Source: Nonomuraea candida (GTDB taxonomy: Bacteria > Actinomycetota > Actinomycetes > Streptosporangiales > Streptosporangiaceae). Taken from it: DNA of 9,562 nucleotides. The stretch lies in assembly GCF_000725485.1 (NCBI RefSeq), contig NZ_JOAG01000090.1, positions 1-9,562 on the forward strand, read 5' to 3'. The notes beneath the pieces were generated by a model. That model was not told the DNA's origin. It did not search any database and saw only the letters and a list, made by a program, of their open reading frames with translations. Below, piece by piece: positions 1 through 6,573 of the stretch. How positions within the stretch are numbered: the first letter of the stretch is position 1; each line of letters starts with the position of its first letter. The translations under genes were made by a program, and so were the position numbers.

Positions 1-2
1 AG

Positions 3-1016
3 GGCGCCTCCACCGCCGACGGCGCCAACATCGTCCAATACGACGACTGGGGCGGCGCCAACCAGCAATGGCAGCTCGTCCGCGTGGACGGCGGCGGCAA
101 CCCCGGACAGTGCGACCTGCCCTCGACCTACCGCTGGACCTCGACGGGCCCGCTGGCGACGCCGCGGCCGGGCTGGGTCTCGCTCAAGGACTTCACCGTC
201 GCGCCGTACAACGGCCGGCACCTGGTCTACGCCACCACGCACGACACGGGCACCAGGTGGGGCTCGATGAACTTCAGCCTGTTCAGCAACTGGTCGGAGA
301 TGGCCACGGCGAGCCAGAACGCGATGTCCAACTCCACGGTGGCGCCCACGCTCTTCTACTTCGCGCCGAAGAACATCTGGGTGCTGGCCTACCAGTGGGG
401 CGGGACGGCGTTCTCGTACCGGACCTCCACCGACCCGACCAACCCCAACGGCTGGTCGGCGCAGCAGGTGCTCTTCTCCGGCAGCATCTCGGGCTCCGGC
501 ACCGGCCCCATCGACCAGACGCTCATCGGTGACGGCACGAACATGTACCTGTTCTTCGCCGGGGACAACGGCAAGATCTACCGGGCGAGCATGCCGATCG
601 GGAACTTCCCCGGCAGCTTCGGCAGCAACTCGACGGTGATCATGAGTGACACGACGAACAACCTGTTCGAGGCCGTCCAGGTCTACAAGCTCCAGGGCCA
701 GAACAAGTACCTCATGATCGTCGAGGCGATCGGCGCGCAGGGCCGCTACTTCCGCTCGTTCACCGCGACCAGCCTCAACGGCTCGTGGACGCCGCAGGCC
801 GCCACCGAGGGCAACCCCTTCGCCGGCAAGGCCAACAGCGGCGCCACCTGGACCAACGACATCAGCCACGGCGAGCTGATCCGGACCAGCGCCGACCAGA
901 CCTTCACCGTCGACCCGTGCAACCTGCAACTGCTCTACCAGGGCCGCAGCCCCAACTCGGGCGGCGACTACGGGCTCCTGCCCTACCGGCCGGGCCTGCT
1001 GACACTGCAGCGCTGA
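3..1016 (+). CDS. GH62 alpha-L-arabinofuranosidase, C-terminal part (5' end outside window), with ricin-type CBM13 remnant
   Basis: The reading frame is open from base 3, so the gene begins upstream; the GTG at 84 is an internal valine, not a start. The first ~27 visible residues (…[19 protein letters not shown]) end in the QQW signature of a ricin-B/CBM13 beta-trefoil repeat, normally a xylan- or galactose-binding module. After a short Gly/Asn/Pro linker, the next ~300 residues match a GH62 five-bladed beta-propeller. Visible family motifs, numbered from base 3, are SLKDF with the likely catalytic base D63, [10 protein letters not shown] with the likely pKa-modulating D171, and [10 protein letters not shown] with the likely general acid E223, followed by [13 protein letters not shown]62 enzymes are secreted and release arabinofuranose side chains from arabinoxylan. 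The domain ends normally (GLLTLQR) before TGA at 1014. The signal peptide and most of CBM13 lie upstream. Catalytic assignments follow from family knowledge. The gene converges on the GH43 gene across an inserted IS element. Confidence 0.93.
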   Translation, partial: GASTADGANIVQYDDWGGANQQWQLVRVDGGGNPGQCDLPSTYRWTSTGPLATPRPGWVSLKDFTVAPYNGRHLVYATTHDTGTRWGSMNFSLFSNWSEMATASQNAMSNSTVAPTLFYFAPKNIWVLAYQWGGTAFSYRTSTDPTNPNGWSAQQVLFSGSISGSGTGPIDQTLIGDGTNMYLFFAGDNGKIYRASMPIGNFPGSFGSNSTVIMSDTTNNLFEAVQVYKLQGQNKYLMIVEAIGAQGRYFRSFTATSLNGSWTPQAATEGNPFAGKANSGATWTNDISHGELIRTSADQTFTVDPCNLQLLYQGRSPNSGGDYGLLPYRPGLLTLQR

Positions 1017-1042
1017 CAGCAGGGGAGCGCTGACAGCAGGGG
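1009..1042 (+). repeat. 17-bp perfect tandem duplication spanning the GH62 stop codon
   Basis: The unit AGCGCTGACAGCAGGGG occurs at 1009-1025 and again, without a gap, at 1026-1042. The first copy contains the last two GH62 codons and its TGA. The second is untranslated and runs into the left arm of the terminator hairpin. It looks like a simple slippage duplication. Confidence 0.9.
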
Positions 1043-1070
1043 GGGCGGCCCAGGGGTCCGGGCCGCCCCC
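1041..1070 (+). terminator. GC-rich hairpin terminator downstream of GH62, possibly bidirectional
   Basis: A perfect 11-bp stem, GGGGGCGGCCC (1041-1051) with GGGCCGCCCCC (1060-1070), encloses the 8-nt loop AGGGGTCC. It starts 25 bp after the GH62 stop. No U-tract follows, which is common for actinomycete terminators. It faces the 3' end of the minus-strand transposase about 40 bp away, so it could also stop transcription from that side. Confidence 0.8.
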
Positions 1071-1112
1071 TCCTTCAGGGCACAGGGGTCAGACATCCCT
1101 GGACGTGGATTG

Positions 1113-2219
1113 TCAAGCGGCGAGATCGTCTTGCCGGTGTGACCATGCGGTTGCCGGGTCGTAGGGGGTGTGGGTTTTGAGGCAGCCGTGCAGGATGCCG
1201 ACGAGGCGGTTGCCGACTTGGCGCAGGGCGGCGTTGTGGCTGAGGTCTCGGGCTTTGAGCTGGTCGTAGTAGGCGCGGACGGCCGGGTCGTGCAAGATGG
1301 CGGCGCCGGCCTGCATGTGCAGGGCGTCGATGAGCCGGTCGTTGTGGATGAACCGGGCGTGCACGGTTTTGGACTTGCCCGATTGCCGGGTGATGGGTGA
1401 GGTTCCGGCGTAGTTCTTGCGGGCCTTGGCGCTGGCGTAGCGGCCGCGCGCGTCGCCGAACTCCGCGAGCACCCGGGCGCCGAGGATGACGCCGATGCCG
1501 GGCTGGCTGAGCAGGATCTCAGCGTCCGGGTGCCGGCCAAAATTGGCCTCAACCTGCCCTTCCAGAGTTTTGATCTCGCTGTTCAGAGTCCGCAGGACCG
1601 CGACCGTCGCCGACACGGTGGCCGCATAGGCCGAAGCCACCAGATCGCTTTGCCCCAGATGCTCGGCGCGCAGTTCGGCCTGGATGGCGGCGGCCTTGCC
1701 GGGCTTGTCGCGGTGGCCCTTGAGCGCCGCGGTGATCTGGCCGGCGCTCAGCCGCCGCAGCCGCAGCATGTGCCGGGTCCGTTCCCAGATCATCGTCTGA
1801 TGCGCGCGGGCGACGACCTTGACCGCCTCGGCCTCATCGGAGTCCGCGGCGATCTCTCGCAGCTGGTGGCGGCGGGTGCGGACCATGTCGGCCAGTGCGT
1901 GCGCGTCGGCCTTGTCGCTCTTGGCCCCGGAGTTGCCCATCACTTCCCGGTGCCGGGCGGCCTGCTTGGGGTTGACCCCGAACACCCGGTAGCCGGCCGC
2001 GGCCAGCGCCCGCACCCACGGCCCCCGGTCGGTCTCGATGCACACCAGCACCTCGGCCGGCTCGGCGTCCTCGGGCAGGAACGAGGCGACCAGCTCGTGA
2101 AAGCGGGCCACCCCGGCTGCGCCCTCGGGCAGCCGGGCCCGCTTGACCGCCCGGCCCTGCTCGTCCTGCACCTCCACGTCGTGATGGTCCTCGGCCCAGT
2201 CATCACCGACGAACAGCAC
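1113..2219 (-). CDS. IS110-family transposase (DEDD RuvC-like / Tnp_20), full length
   Basis: The 368-residue protein starts at GTG 2219 (MLFVGDDWAEDHHDVE…). This start was chosen because GGAGG lies 5 nt upstream (2225-2229) and because family members begin near this FVGxDWA strand; the frame stays open upstream to 2324, but that segment overlaps the presumed bridge RNA. The N-terminal RuvC-like domain shows the DEDD set: D6/D7 (GDDWAE), E62 (CIETDRGPW), and D102 and D105 (GAKSDKADAHALAD). A helical middle region spans about 120-230. The C-terminal Tnp_20 domain contains LSQPGIGVILGARVLAEFGD (238-256) and KNYAGTSPITRQSGKSK (268-284), where the catalytic serine is expected (S280, or S274). IS110 enzymes are RNA-guided recombinases acting on a circular double-stranded intermediate. 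No frameshift, stop or missing motif is visible, so the protein is probably functional. It reads away from GH43 in the same orientation, so GH43 readthrough could reach it. Confidence 0.93.
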   Translation of the reverse strand: MLFVGDDWAEDHHDVEVQDEQGRAVKRARLPEGAAGVARFHELVASFLPEDAEPAEVLVCIETDRGPWVRALAAAGYRVFGVNPKQAARHREVMGNSGAKSDKADAHALADMVRTRRHQLREIAADSDEAEAVKVVARAHQTMIWERTRHMLRLRRLSAGQITAALKGHRDKPGKAAAIQAELRAEHLGQSDLVASAYAATVSATVAVLRTLNSEIKTLEGQVEANFGRHPDAEILLSQPGIGVILGARVLAEFGDARGRYASAKARKNYAGTSPITRQSGKSKTVHARFIHNDRLIDALHMQAGAAILHDPAVRAYYDQLKARDLSHNAALRQVGNRLVGILHGCLKTHTPYDPATAWSHRQDDLAA

Positions 2220-2369
2220 CCGATCCTCCAACCCCTCGACTACACGATCAAGCAGCCCGCAGGAGCCGGTCGGCGTGCTAATGGACCAGTACTCACGCCC
2301 CGAAGGACGGGCACGACATCCCATCAGCGATCAAGCCCCTGACCACCGGCGAGGGCACGGTCTGACCCC
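2220..2369 (-). ncRNA. Candidate IS110 bridge RNA region
   Basis: This noncoding stretch lies directly upstream of the transposase, where IS110-group elements encode the bridge RNA. On the minus strand GCTGATGG (2328-2321) pairs with CCATTAGC (2284-2277), giving 8 bp with one G-U. Inside are two unpaired strands, GATGT (2320-2316) and AGTACTGGT (2293-2285). They flank an inner 7-bp stem, CGTGCCC (2315-2309) with GGGCGTG (2300-2294), closed by loop GTCCTTCG. A stem with a large asymmetric internal loop and a capping hairpin is the architecture of a target- or donor-binding loop. A second weaker fold is possible at about 2335-2373 (GACC/GGTC plus CCT/AGG) and another at about 2249-2280. RNA limits and the promoter, often formed only at the circle junction, cannot be fixed from this sequence. 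The position rests on family knowledge and the pairing is seen; the assignment is inferred. Confidence 0.5.
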
Positions 2370-2416
2370 AGGACTCGAACATCGGCCCAGCGGACGAAAG
2401 TGCTCACTCGCCAGCG

Positions 2417-2457
2417 GCTACCAGGCACCGAGTCTGCCCGATCAGCGACCCGGTAGC
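2417..2457 (-). terminator. Weak hairpin downstream of GH43 (possible terminator, or first stem of the IS RNA)
   Basis: On the minus strand GCTACC (2457-2452) pairs with GGTAGC (2422-2417), and GGGTC (2451-2447) with GACTC (2434-2430) inside it, leaving a 7-nt bulge. It begins 27 bp after the GH43 stop. It has no U-tract and is much weaker than the GH62 terminator. The rest of 2370-2483 shows nothing else recognisable. If the IS extends to about 2460 this hairpin would belong to the element instead. Confidence 0.35.
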
Positions 2458-2483
2458 TCCCATTAGCGGCAGGAGCGGGCGGG

Positions 2484-4634
2484 CTACGGCGCGGCGGCCC
2501 GGAGCGCGGCCAGGCGGGCGAGCTGGTAGCTGAGCGCCCGTTCCGGCGCGTCGATCTGGTTCTGCGTGCCGAACCCGCGCGCGCGGGCCCGCCGGGCCGC
2601 GGTGAGCGCGGCCCGCATCGCGGCCCAGGCGTCCTTGGGGTGGTCGCGGCGGTCGAGCGTGCCGGCGTGGGCGATGGCCGCGTCGAGCGCGGTCGTGTCG
2701 AGCGGGCGGTCCTGCGCGGTGAGGGTGTCGCTGAGCAGGTAGTGGCCGAAGTCGACGTGCCCGCCGGTCTCCCGGGGGGCGTAGCTGAACAGGCCGATCC
2801 GGTGGCCCATGAAGTGGGCGAGGCTGCCGTCCAGGGTCTGCGGGCCGACGCGCTCCCCGAGCCGGGTCCACGTCCGCCCGTCGAGGCTGTAGTGGAAGGT
2901 CGTCCACAACTGCCCGGCCGGCGCGGCGAAGTCGAGGTCCGCCTTCACGTGCACCTCGGTGGCCGCTCCCAGCTCCACGGTCGTGCCCGGCAGGAAGCCT
3001 TCGACGGCGGCCTGGTCGAGCTCGGCGGTGAACGGCTGCCTGCGGTTGACGACGCCGAGCGTGCTGACGCCGTCCTCGCGCTTGACCGCCACGTACGAGA
3101 AGCCGCGGTTGTAGGCGGCCAGCCCCGCCACGTCCCCGTCCTTCATACCGGAGATGTCCATCTTGGTCTCGGCGGACTGGCGCGGCCCGAAGGTGCGCTG
3201 CGACAGCGTGTTGCGGGCCTCCTCGAACCAGGCCAGCTCGGGCCGGTCGGCGAGCTTGGTGTGGCGGTACGCGCCGGTGACGACCCTGCCGTTGGTCAGG
3301 CGCAGCCAGCCGTCGCGGGCGGTCAGCGACCAGTGGCGGTTGTCGGGGCCGTGGTTCCACTGCCACACCGGGTCGAGCCGGGAGCCGTTGGGCGCGATCT
3401 CCTCCGCGACCGCCGGATCCGGGCCGGGCCACTTCTCGTCCATGTACGCCTTGTGCGGCGCGTCGTTGGCGAAGTCGTCGGAGGCGACGAGGCTCTTCTG
3501 CCGCTCGAACGCCTCCGCCTCCGGCCCGAGCCTGATCGGCTTGCCGAACACGCCGTCCACCGGCACGACCCCGCCGTCGCCGAAGGTCGGCCAGCCGTCC
3601 TGCCAGGTGGCGGGGATGAGCGCCGGGATGCGCCCGATCGGGAACGTGTCGCGGAAGAACATGCCGTACCAGTCCGTACCGCCGCCGGGGCGCGCGATGG
3701 GCACGAGGCTGCCCTGGGCGAAGCCGTTGGAGTCGAGCACGCCGAGCGCCTCGTAGGTGTTCACCCCGCCCGCCGCCGTGTAGCGGCCCAGCAGCTCCTT
3801 CGAGCGGAGCAGGACGACCTGGCGGCCCTGGCCCGGCGGCCAGGTGATGATGACGGCGTAGTAGTAGCCGTCGATGCGGTAGAGCTGGGCGCCCTCGAAC
3901 AGGCCGCCGATGAACGGCCGGCCGGCGTAGTCGCTCGCGCGGAAGATGTTCGGGTAGTCCTGCTCGATGGCGGTCAGGCCGGCGTTGAGCCGCACGGCGC
4001 TCGTGCCGCCGGAGCCGTAGAAGACGTACGGCGTGCCGTCGGTGTCGAAGAAGAGCGAGGGGTCGTGCAGGCCGCGGCCGAGGGCGGTGCGCTGCCAGGC
4101 GCCGTTCTCGATGTCGTCGGTGCGGTAGACGTAGGCGCCGCCGAGGTTGTTGGTGTTGAAGACGGCGTAGAACATGCCGTCGTGGTGGCGCAGGGACGAC
4201 GCCCACTGGCCCTGGCCGTACGACGACTGCCCGTTGCGCAGCGAGAAGGCGTCGCCGATGCTCGCCCGGTCGAAGACATAGTTGACGATCTCCCAGTTCA
4301 CCAGGTCGTAGGACTTCATGATCGGCGCACCGGGGCTGAGGTGCATCGTGGTGCTGATCATGTAGTACACGTCTCGGCCATCGTCGTTCTCGGCGGCGGG
4401 AACCCGTTCGACGCTGATGTCGGGCACGTCGGAGCGCAGGAGCGGCACCGAGTACGTGCCGTCCCCCTTGTCGGTGGAGGTGTAGGAGGGCTTCGGCGTC
4501 CATGCGGCGGCGGCCCGGGCGGGGCCGCCGGAGGCGACGAGCCCGGTGGCGAGCACGGTGCCGAGCAGCAGCACCGCCATCGTCCCGGCGGGCCGGAGCG
4601 GGGCGGGCGGGCGGGAGGCGGGGAACAGGGGCAT
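2484..4634 (-). CDS. Secreted GH43 beta-xylosidase / alpha-L-arabinofuranosidase with GH43_C2-type beta-sandwich
   Basis: The 716-residue protein starts at ATG 4634, with GGAG 7 nt upstream (4642-4645). Residues ~16-41 form a signal peptide (hydrophobic MAVLLLGTVLATGLVA, Ala-rich cleavage site near GPARA/AA), so it is exported. The GH43 five-bladed propeller spans about 55-370: SDVPDIS holds the likely base D72, LHDPSLFFD the pKa-modulating D191, and LFEGAQLYRIDGYYY the general acid E247. The stretch YYMISTTMHLSPGAPIMKSYDLVNWE resembles subfamily-12-like XynB-type enzymes. Residues ~380-640 form the concanavalin-A-like C-terminal sandwich that completes the active site in many GH43 xylosidases (WTTFHYSLDGRTWTRLG, HRIGLFSY). 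The last ~70 residues are an Ala/Arg-rich helical tail of unknown role. It likely removes xylose or arabinose from xylan fragments; the exact substrate cannot be told. A palindromic operator lies 32-48 bp upstream. A long open frame on the opposite strand is a GC artefact. Confidence 0.9.
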   Translation of the reverse strand: MPLFPASRPPAPLRPAGTMAVLLLGTVLATGLVASGGPARAAAAWTPKPSYTSTDKGDGTYSVPLLRSDVPDISVERVPAAENDDGRDVYYMISTTMHLSPGAPIMKSYDLVNWEIVNYVFDRASIGDAFSLRNGQSSYGQGQWASSLRHHDGMFYAVFNTNNLGGAYVYRTDDIENGAWQRTALGRGLHDPSLFFDTDGTPYVFYGSGGTSAVRLNAGLTAIEQDYPNIFRASDYAGRPFIGGLFEGAQLYRIDGYYYAVIITWPPGQGRQVVLLRSKELLGRYTAAGGVNTYEALGVLDSNGFAQGSLVPIARPGGGTDWYGMFFRDTFPIGRIPALIPATWQDGWPTFGDGGVVPVDGVFGKPIRLGPEAEAFERQKSLVASDDFANDAPHKAYMDEKWPGPDPAVAEEIAPNGSRLDPVWQWNHGPDNRHWSLTARDGWLRLTNGRVVTGAYRHTKLADRPELAWFEEARNTLSQRTFGPRQSAETKMDISGMKDGDVAGLAAYNRGFSYVAVKREDGVSTLGVVNRRQPFTAELDQAAVEGFLPGTTVELGAATEVHVKADLDFAAPAGQLWTTFHYSLDGRTWTRLGERVGPQTLDGSLAHFMGHRIGLFSYAPRETGGHVDFGHYLLSDTLTAQDRPLDTTALDAAIAHAGTLDRRDHPKDAWAAMRAALTAARRARARGFGTQNQIDAPERALSYQLARLAALRAAAP

Positions 4635-4665
4635 GGCGACGCTCCAGAGGTGAGGGGTCTCTTGG

Positions 4666-4682
4666 GGTTGTTAGCGTTAACA
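4666..4682 (-). promoter_or_regulatory. LacI-type operator upstream of GH43 (identical to the site before the LacI gene)
   Basis: On the minus strand the sequence is TGTTAACGCTAACAACC. The core TGTTAAC|GCTAACA is a 14-bp palindrome with one mismatched pair and the central CG typical of LacI-family operators. The same 17 bp recur at 8199-8215 on the plus strand. The site lies 32-48 bp upstream of the GH43 ATG, where a bound repressor would block initiation or early elongation. No convincing -35/-10 pair is visible around it. Binding by the neighbouring LacI protein is inferred. Confidence 0.75.
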
Positions 4683-4730
4683 GCGTGCTGGGGCCCGGGG
4701 CAGGGCCGGTGCGCGGGCACGGGTACCGGC

Positions 4731-4775
4731 TCTTCCCGCGCGGACGGACGTCTTTCCGCGCGGGAAGACGTCTTC
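4731..4775 (-). terminator. Overlapping inverted repeats between the ABC operon and GH43 (terminator or attenuator)
   Basis: Two mutually exclusive strong folds share sequence. Fold A pairs TCTTCCCGCGCGGA (4731-4744) with TCCGCGCGGGAAGA (4755-4768), a perfect 14-bp stem with a 10-nt loop. Fold B is a 26-bp palindrome at 4747-4772 (centre 4759/4760, one T-G pair). A 12-bp perfect palindrome GAAGACGTCTTC lies at 4764-4775. Lying 23 bp after the permease stop, the cluster probably ends or attenuates ABC-operon transcription before GH43. No U-tract follows in either direction. Confidence 0.6.
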
Positions 4776-4797
4776 GGCCTCGCGGACGGACGGGGCG

Positions 4798-5628
4798 TCA
4801 GCCCTTGAAAGCGCCGTCCATGATCCCGTCGACCATGCGCCGGCCGACGAAGACGAACAGCACGATCAGCGGCAGGGTGGCCAGGAACGAGCCGGACATG
4901 GCCAGGCCGAGGTCGACCGTGAAGCTGTTCTGCAGCGCCTTGATGGCGATCTGCGCGGTGTACATCTCGGGCGACTTGAGCACGATGAACGGCCACAGGA
5001 AGTCGTTCCATGCGGTGACGAACCCGAGCAGCCCCAGCACGAACGCGGCCGGCCGCACCAGCGGGAAGGCGATCCGCCAGAAGATCTGCCAGGTGCCGGC
5101 CCCGTCGATGCGGGCGGCCTGGAGGATCTCGTCGCTGATCGTGGTGGCCAGGTGCTGGCGCATCCAGAAGATGCCGAACGCGCTGGCCAGGCCGGGCACG
5201 ATGAGCGCCTGGAGGGTGTCCACCCACCCCAGCGCGGAGATGATCATGTACTGCGGGATGACCGCGAGCTGGGTCGGCACGGTCATGGTCAGCACGACGA
5301 TGAGGAACAGCGCATTGCGTCCGGGGAAGCGCAGCTTGGCGAAGGCGAACCCGGCCAGCGAGCACAGCACCGCGTGGCCCACGCCGATCGTGCCGGCCAC
5401 GAGCAGGCTGTTGCCGATCGAGCGGACGAACGGCACGGTCGAGAACACCAGCCCGGCCAGGTGGAAGAAGTTCCCGCCGGGGACGATCTCCGGAGGCAGC
5501 CTGGTGGCGGTGGCCGTGTCCGTGGTGGCCACCACGAACATCCAGTAGAGCGGGAACACGCAGGCCAGCGTGGCCACCGCGAGCAGCAGATAGGTCCACC
5601 AGCGGACCCGGTCGGCCTTCTTCATCAT
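4798..5628 (-). CDS. Sugar ABC transporter permease, MalG type (CUT1)
   Basis: This 276-residue membrane protein is the third gene of the transporter operon. Its ATG at 5628 overlaps the preceding stop as ATGA. A second ATG follows at once (5625) and is better spaced from the upstream GGAG, so translation may begin at either methionine. The frame stays open to 6063, but that extension lies inside the upstream permease and is not coding. About six membrane segments are visible, including TYLLLAVATLACVFPLYWMFVVA (12-34), the region around 74-96, ALFLIVVLTMTVPTQLAVIP (106-125), and FLATLPLIVLFVFVG near the C-terminus (248-262). The cytoplasmic EAA loop, LQAARIDGAGTWQIFWRIAFPL (169-190), contacts the ATPase. 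The C-terminal DGAFKG is a typical MalG-family ending. With its partner it forms the translocation pore for an oligosaccharide. No ATPase gene follows. Confidence 0.93.
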   Translation of the reverse strand: MMKKADRVRWWTYLLLAVATLACVFPLYWMFVVATTDTATATRLPPEIVPGGNFFHLAGLVFSTVPFVRSIGNSLLVAGTIGVGHAVLCSLAGFAFAKLRFPGRNALFLIVVLTMTVPTQLAVIPQYMIISALGWVDTLQALIVPGLASAFGIFWMRQHLATTISDEILQAARIDGAGTWQIFWRIAFPLVRPAAFVLGLLGFVTAWNDFLWPFIVLKSPEMYTAQIAIKALQNSFTVDLGLAMSGSFLATLPLIVLFVFVGRRMVDGIMDGAFKG

Positions 5629-6572
5629 CGCTCCGGGCGGATGCGGGCGGACAGGACGTAGTTGACCGCCGCGATGGCGATGATCAGCACGAACAGGGCC
5701 ACGCCGATGGCCGCGCCGTAGCCGAACTGGAAGCGGCCGAAGCCCTGCTCGTACAGGAAGAGCGTGAGCGTCTGGCACTGCCGCACCGGCCCGCAGGTCA
5801 GCGGCGCGGAGCGGGAGACGAGCAGCGGCTCGGTGAAGATCTGCAGGCCGCCGATGGTGGAGGTGACGACGGTGAAGACGATGACCGGGCGCAGCGACGG
5901 GACGGAGATGTGCCGGAACTGCCGCCAGGCGCCGGCGCCGTCCACGGCGGCGGCCTCGTAGACCGCGCGGGGCACGGCCTGCAGCGAGGCCAGGTAGAGC
6001 AGCGTGGTGTAGCCGAACCAGCGCCAGGTCACCATCACCGCGATCATCACGTGGCTCCCCCACCCGGACTGCAGGAAGTCGATCGGCCCCACGCCGATCA
6101 GCCCCAGCAGCCAGTTGAGCAGGCCGTAGTCGCGGTCGAACATCTGGGCGAAGACGATCGTGGTGGCCGCCACCGAGGTGATGTACGGCACCAGCATCGA
6201 CATGCGGAAGAAGACCGCCAGCCGCAGCCGGGCGTGGTTGAGCAGGTGCGCCAGCAGCAGCGCCGCCAGCAGTTGCGGCACGGTGGACAGCAGCCAGATG
6301 CTGATCGTGTTCCAGGCCGCGTTCCAGAAGCGGGTGTCGCCGAGCAGCCGGGTGAAGTTGTCGAAGCCGATGAAGACGCGCTCGCCGATCGGGTTCCAGT
6401 CGAACAGCGCGACGTAGAAGGTGAACAGCAGCGGGACGAGCCCGAAGACCGCGAAGAGCAGGAAGAACGGGGCGATGTAGGCGTAGGGGGCCAGCCGCTC
6501 GGCCGGTCCCTGCCGCACCCGCGCCTCGCGTCCGGGCACGGTGCGCGGCGGCGGGGTGAGGGTGGTGGCCAC
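5625..6572 (-). CDS. Sugar ABC transporter permease, MalF type (CUT1)
   Basis: The 315-residue inner-membrane protein starts at GTG 6572, one base after the stop of the binding-protein gene (TGA-C-GTG), implying translational coupling; only a weak purine-rich ribosome site is present. A ~25-residue basic cytoplasmic N-terminus precedes the first membrane segment, YAYIAPFFLLFAVFGLVPLLFTFYVALF (30-57). Further segments lie at about 90-112, 117-143 and 174-197, and near 285-306. The EAA loop, YEAAAVDGAGAWRQFRHISVPSLRP (205-229), which binds the ATPase, is intact. Length and topology are normal for CUT1 permeases of the MalF/UgpA type. The short Cys-containing segment APLTCGPVRQCQ (256-267), between membrane helices, resembles a periplasmic loop. 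It pairs with the MalG-type permease, which overlaps its stop by 4 bp. Confidence 0.93.
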   Translation of the reverse strand: MATTLTPPPRTVPGREARVRQGPAERLAPYAYIAPFFLLFAVFGLVPLLFTFYVALFDWNPIGERVFIGFDNFTRLLGDTRFWNAAWNTISIWLLSTVPQLLAALLLAHLLNHARLRLAVFFRMSMLVPYITSVAATTIVFAQMFDRDYGLLNWLLGLIGVGPIDFLQSGWGSHVMIAVMVTWRWFGYTTLLYLASLQAVPRAVYEAAAVDGAGAWRQFRHISVPSLRPVIVFTVVTSTIGGLQIFTEPLLVSRSAPLTCGPVRQCQTLTLFLYEQGFGRFQFGYGAAIGVALFVLIIAIAAVNYVLSARIRPER

Positions 6573-6573
6573 G

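Larger units (their letters stand above)
1085..2369 (-). mobile_element. IS110-family insertion sequence (ends provisional)
   Basis: A single-ORF element lies between the convergent GH62 and GH43 genes, transcribed leftward. The outer limits are constrained by the GH62 terminator (ends 1070) and the GH43 stop (2484). I place the ends provisionally on a 10-bp inverted repeat, GGGGTCAGAC at 1085-1094 (+) and its complement at 2360-2369, giving ~1.29 kb, normal for the family. The true left end could lie further right, up to about 2460. IS110 elements usually lack classical terminal inverted repeats and make no long target duplications, so the repeat may be subterminal or coincidental. The long noncoding end upstream of the transposase and the short one downstream match the IS110-group layout, in which the bridge RNA lies upstream of the gene. 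Neither flanking gene is visibly broken, so insertion was into the intergenic gap. Confidence 0.6.

Noticed and set aside
2220..2324. N-terminal extension of the transposase to an upstream in-frame ATG at 2324
   Set aside because: The 35 extra residues resemble no IS110 N-terminus and would overlap the structured noncoding region. GTG 2219 has a good GGAGG at 5-nt spacing and begins at the conserved FVGDDW strand.
1530..2342. A 270-residue plus-strand frame across the transposase
   Set aside because: It is antisense to a well-conserved IS110 transposase, low in complexity (Gly/Leu/His/Pro-rich) and matches no family I recognise.
4731..4775. Inverted repeat cluster as an integron attC site or phage attachment site
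   Set aside because: There is no attC-type conserved ends, integrase gene or cassette array nearby, and its position after the operon stop is explained by termination or attenuation.
2640..4808. A 722-residue open frame on the plus strand opposite GH43
   Set aside because: It is the complement of a GC-rich gene with G/C in third positions, which leaves antisense frames open. The translation is Val/Ala/Gly/Arg-rich with no domain, whereas the minus strand encodes a clear GH43 with signal peptide and catalytic motifs.
4358..5599. A 413-residue minus-strand frame spanning the permease, the gap and the GH43 start
   Set aside because: It crosses two real genes in another frame and gives Arg/Pro/Ala-rich sequence. 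The MalG and GH43 frames explain the same DNA with intact motifs.
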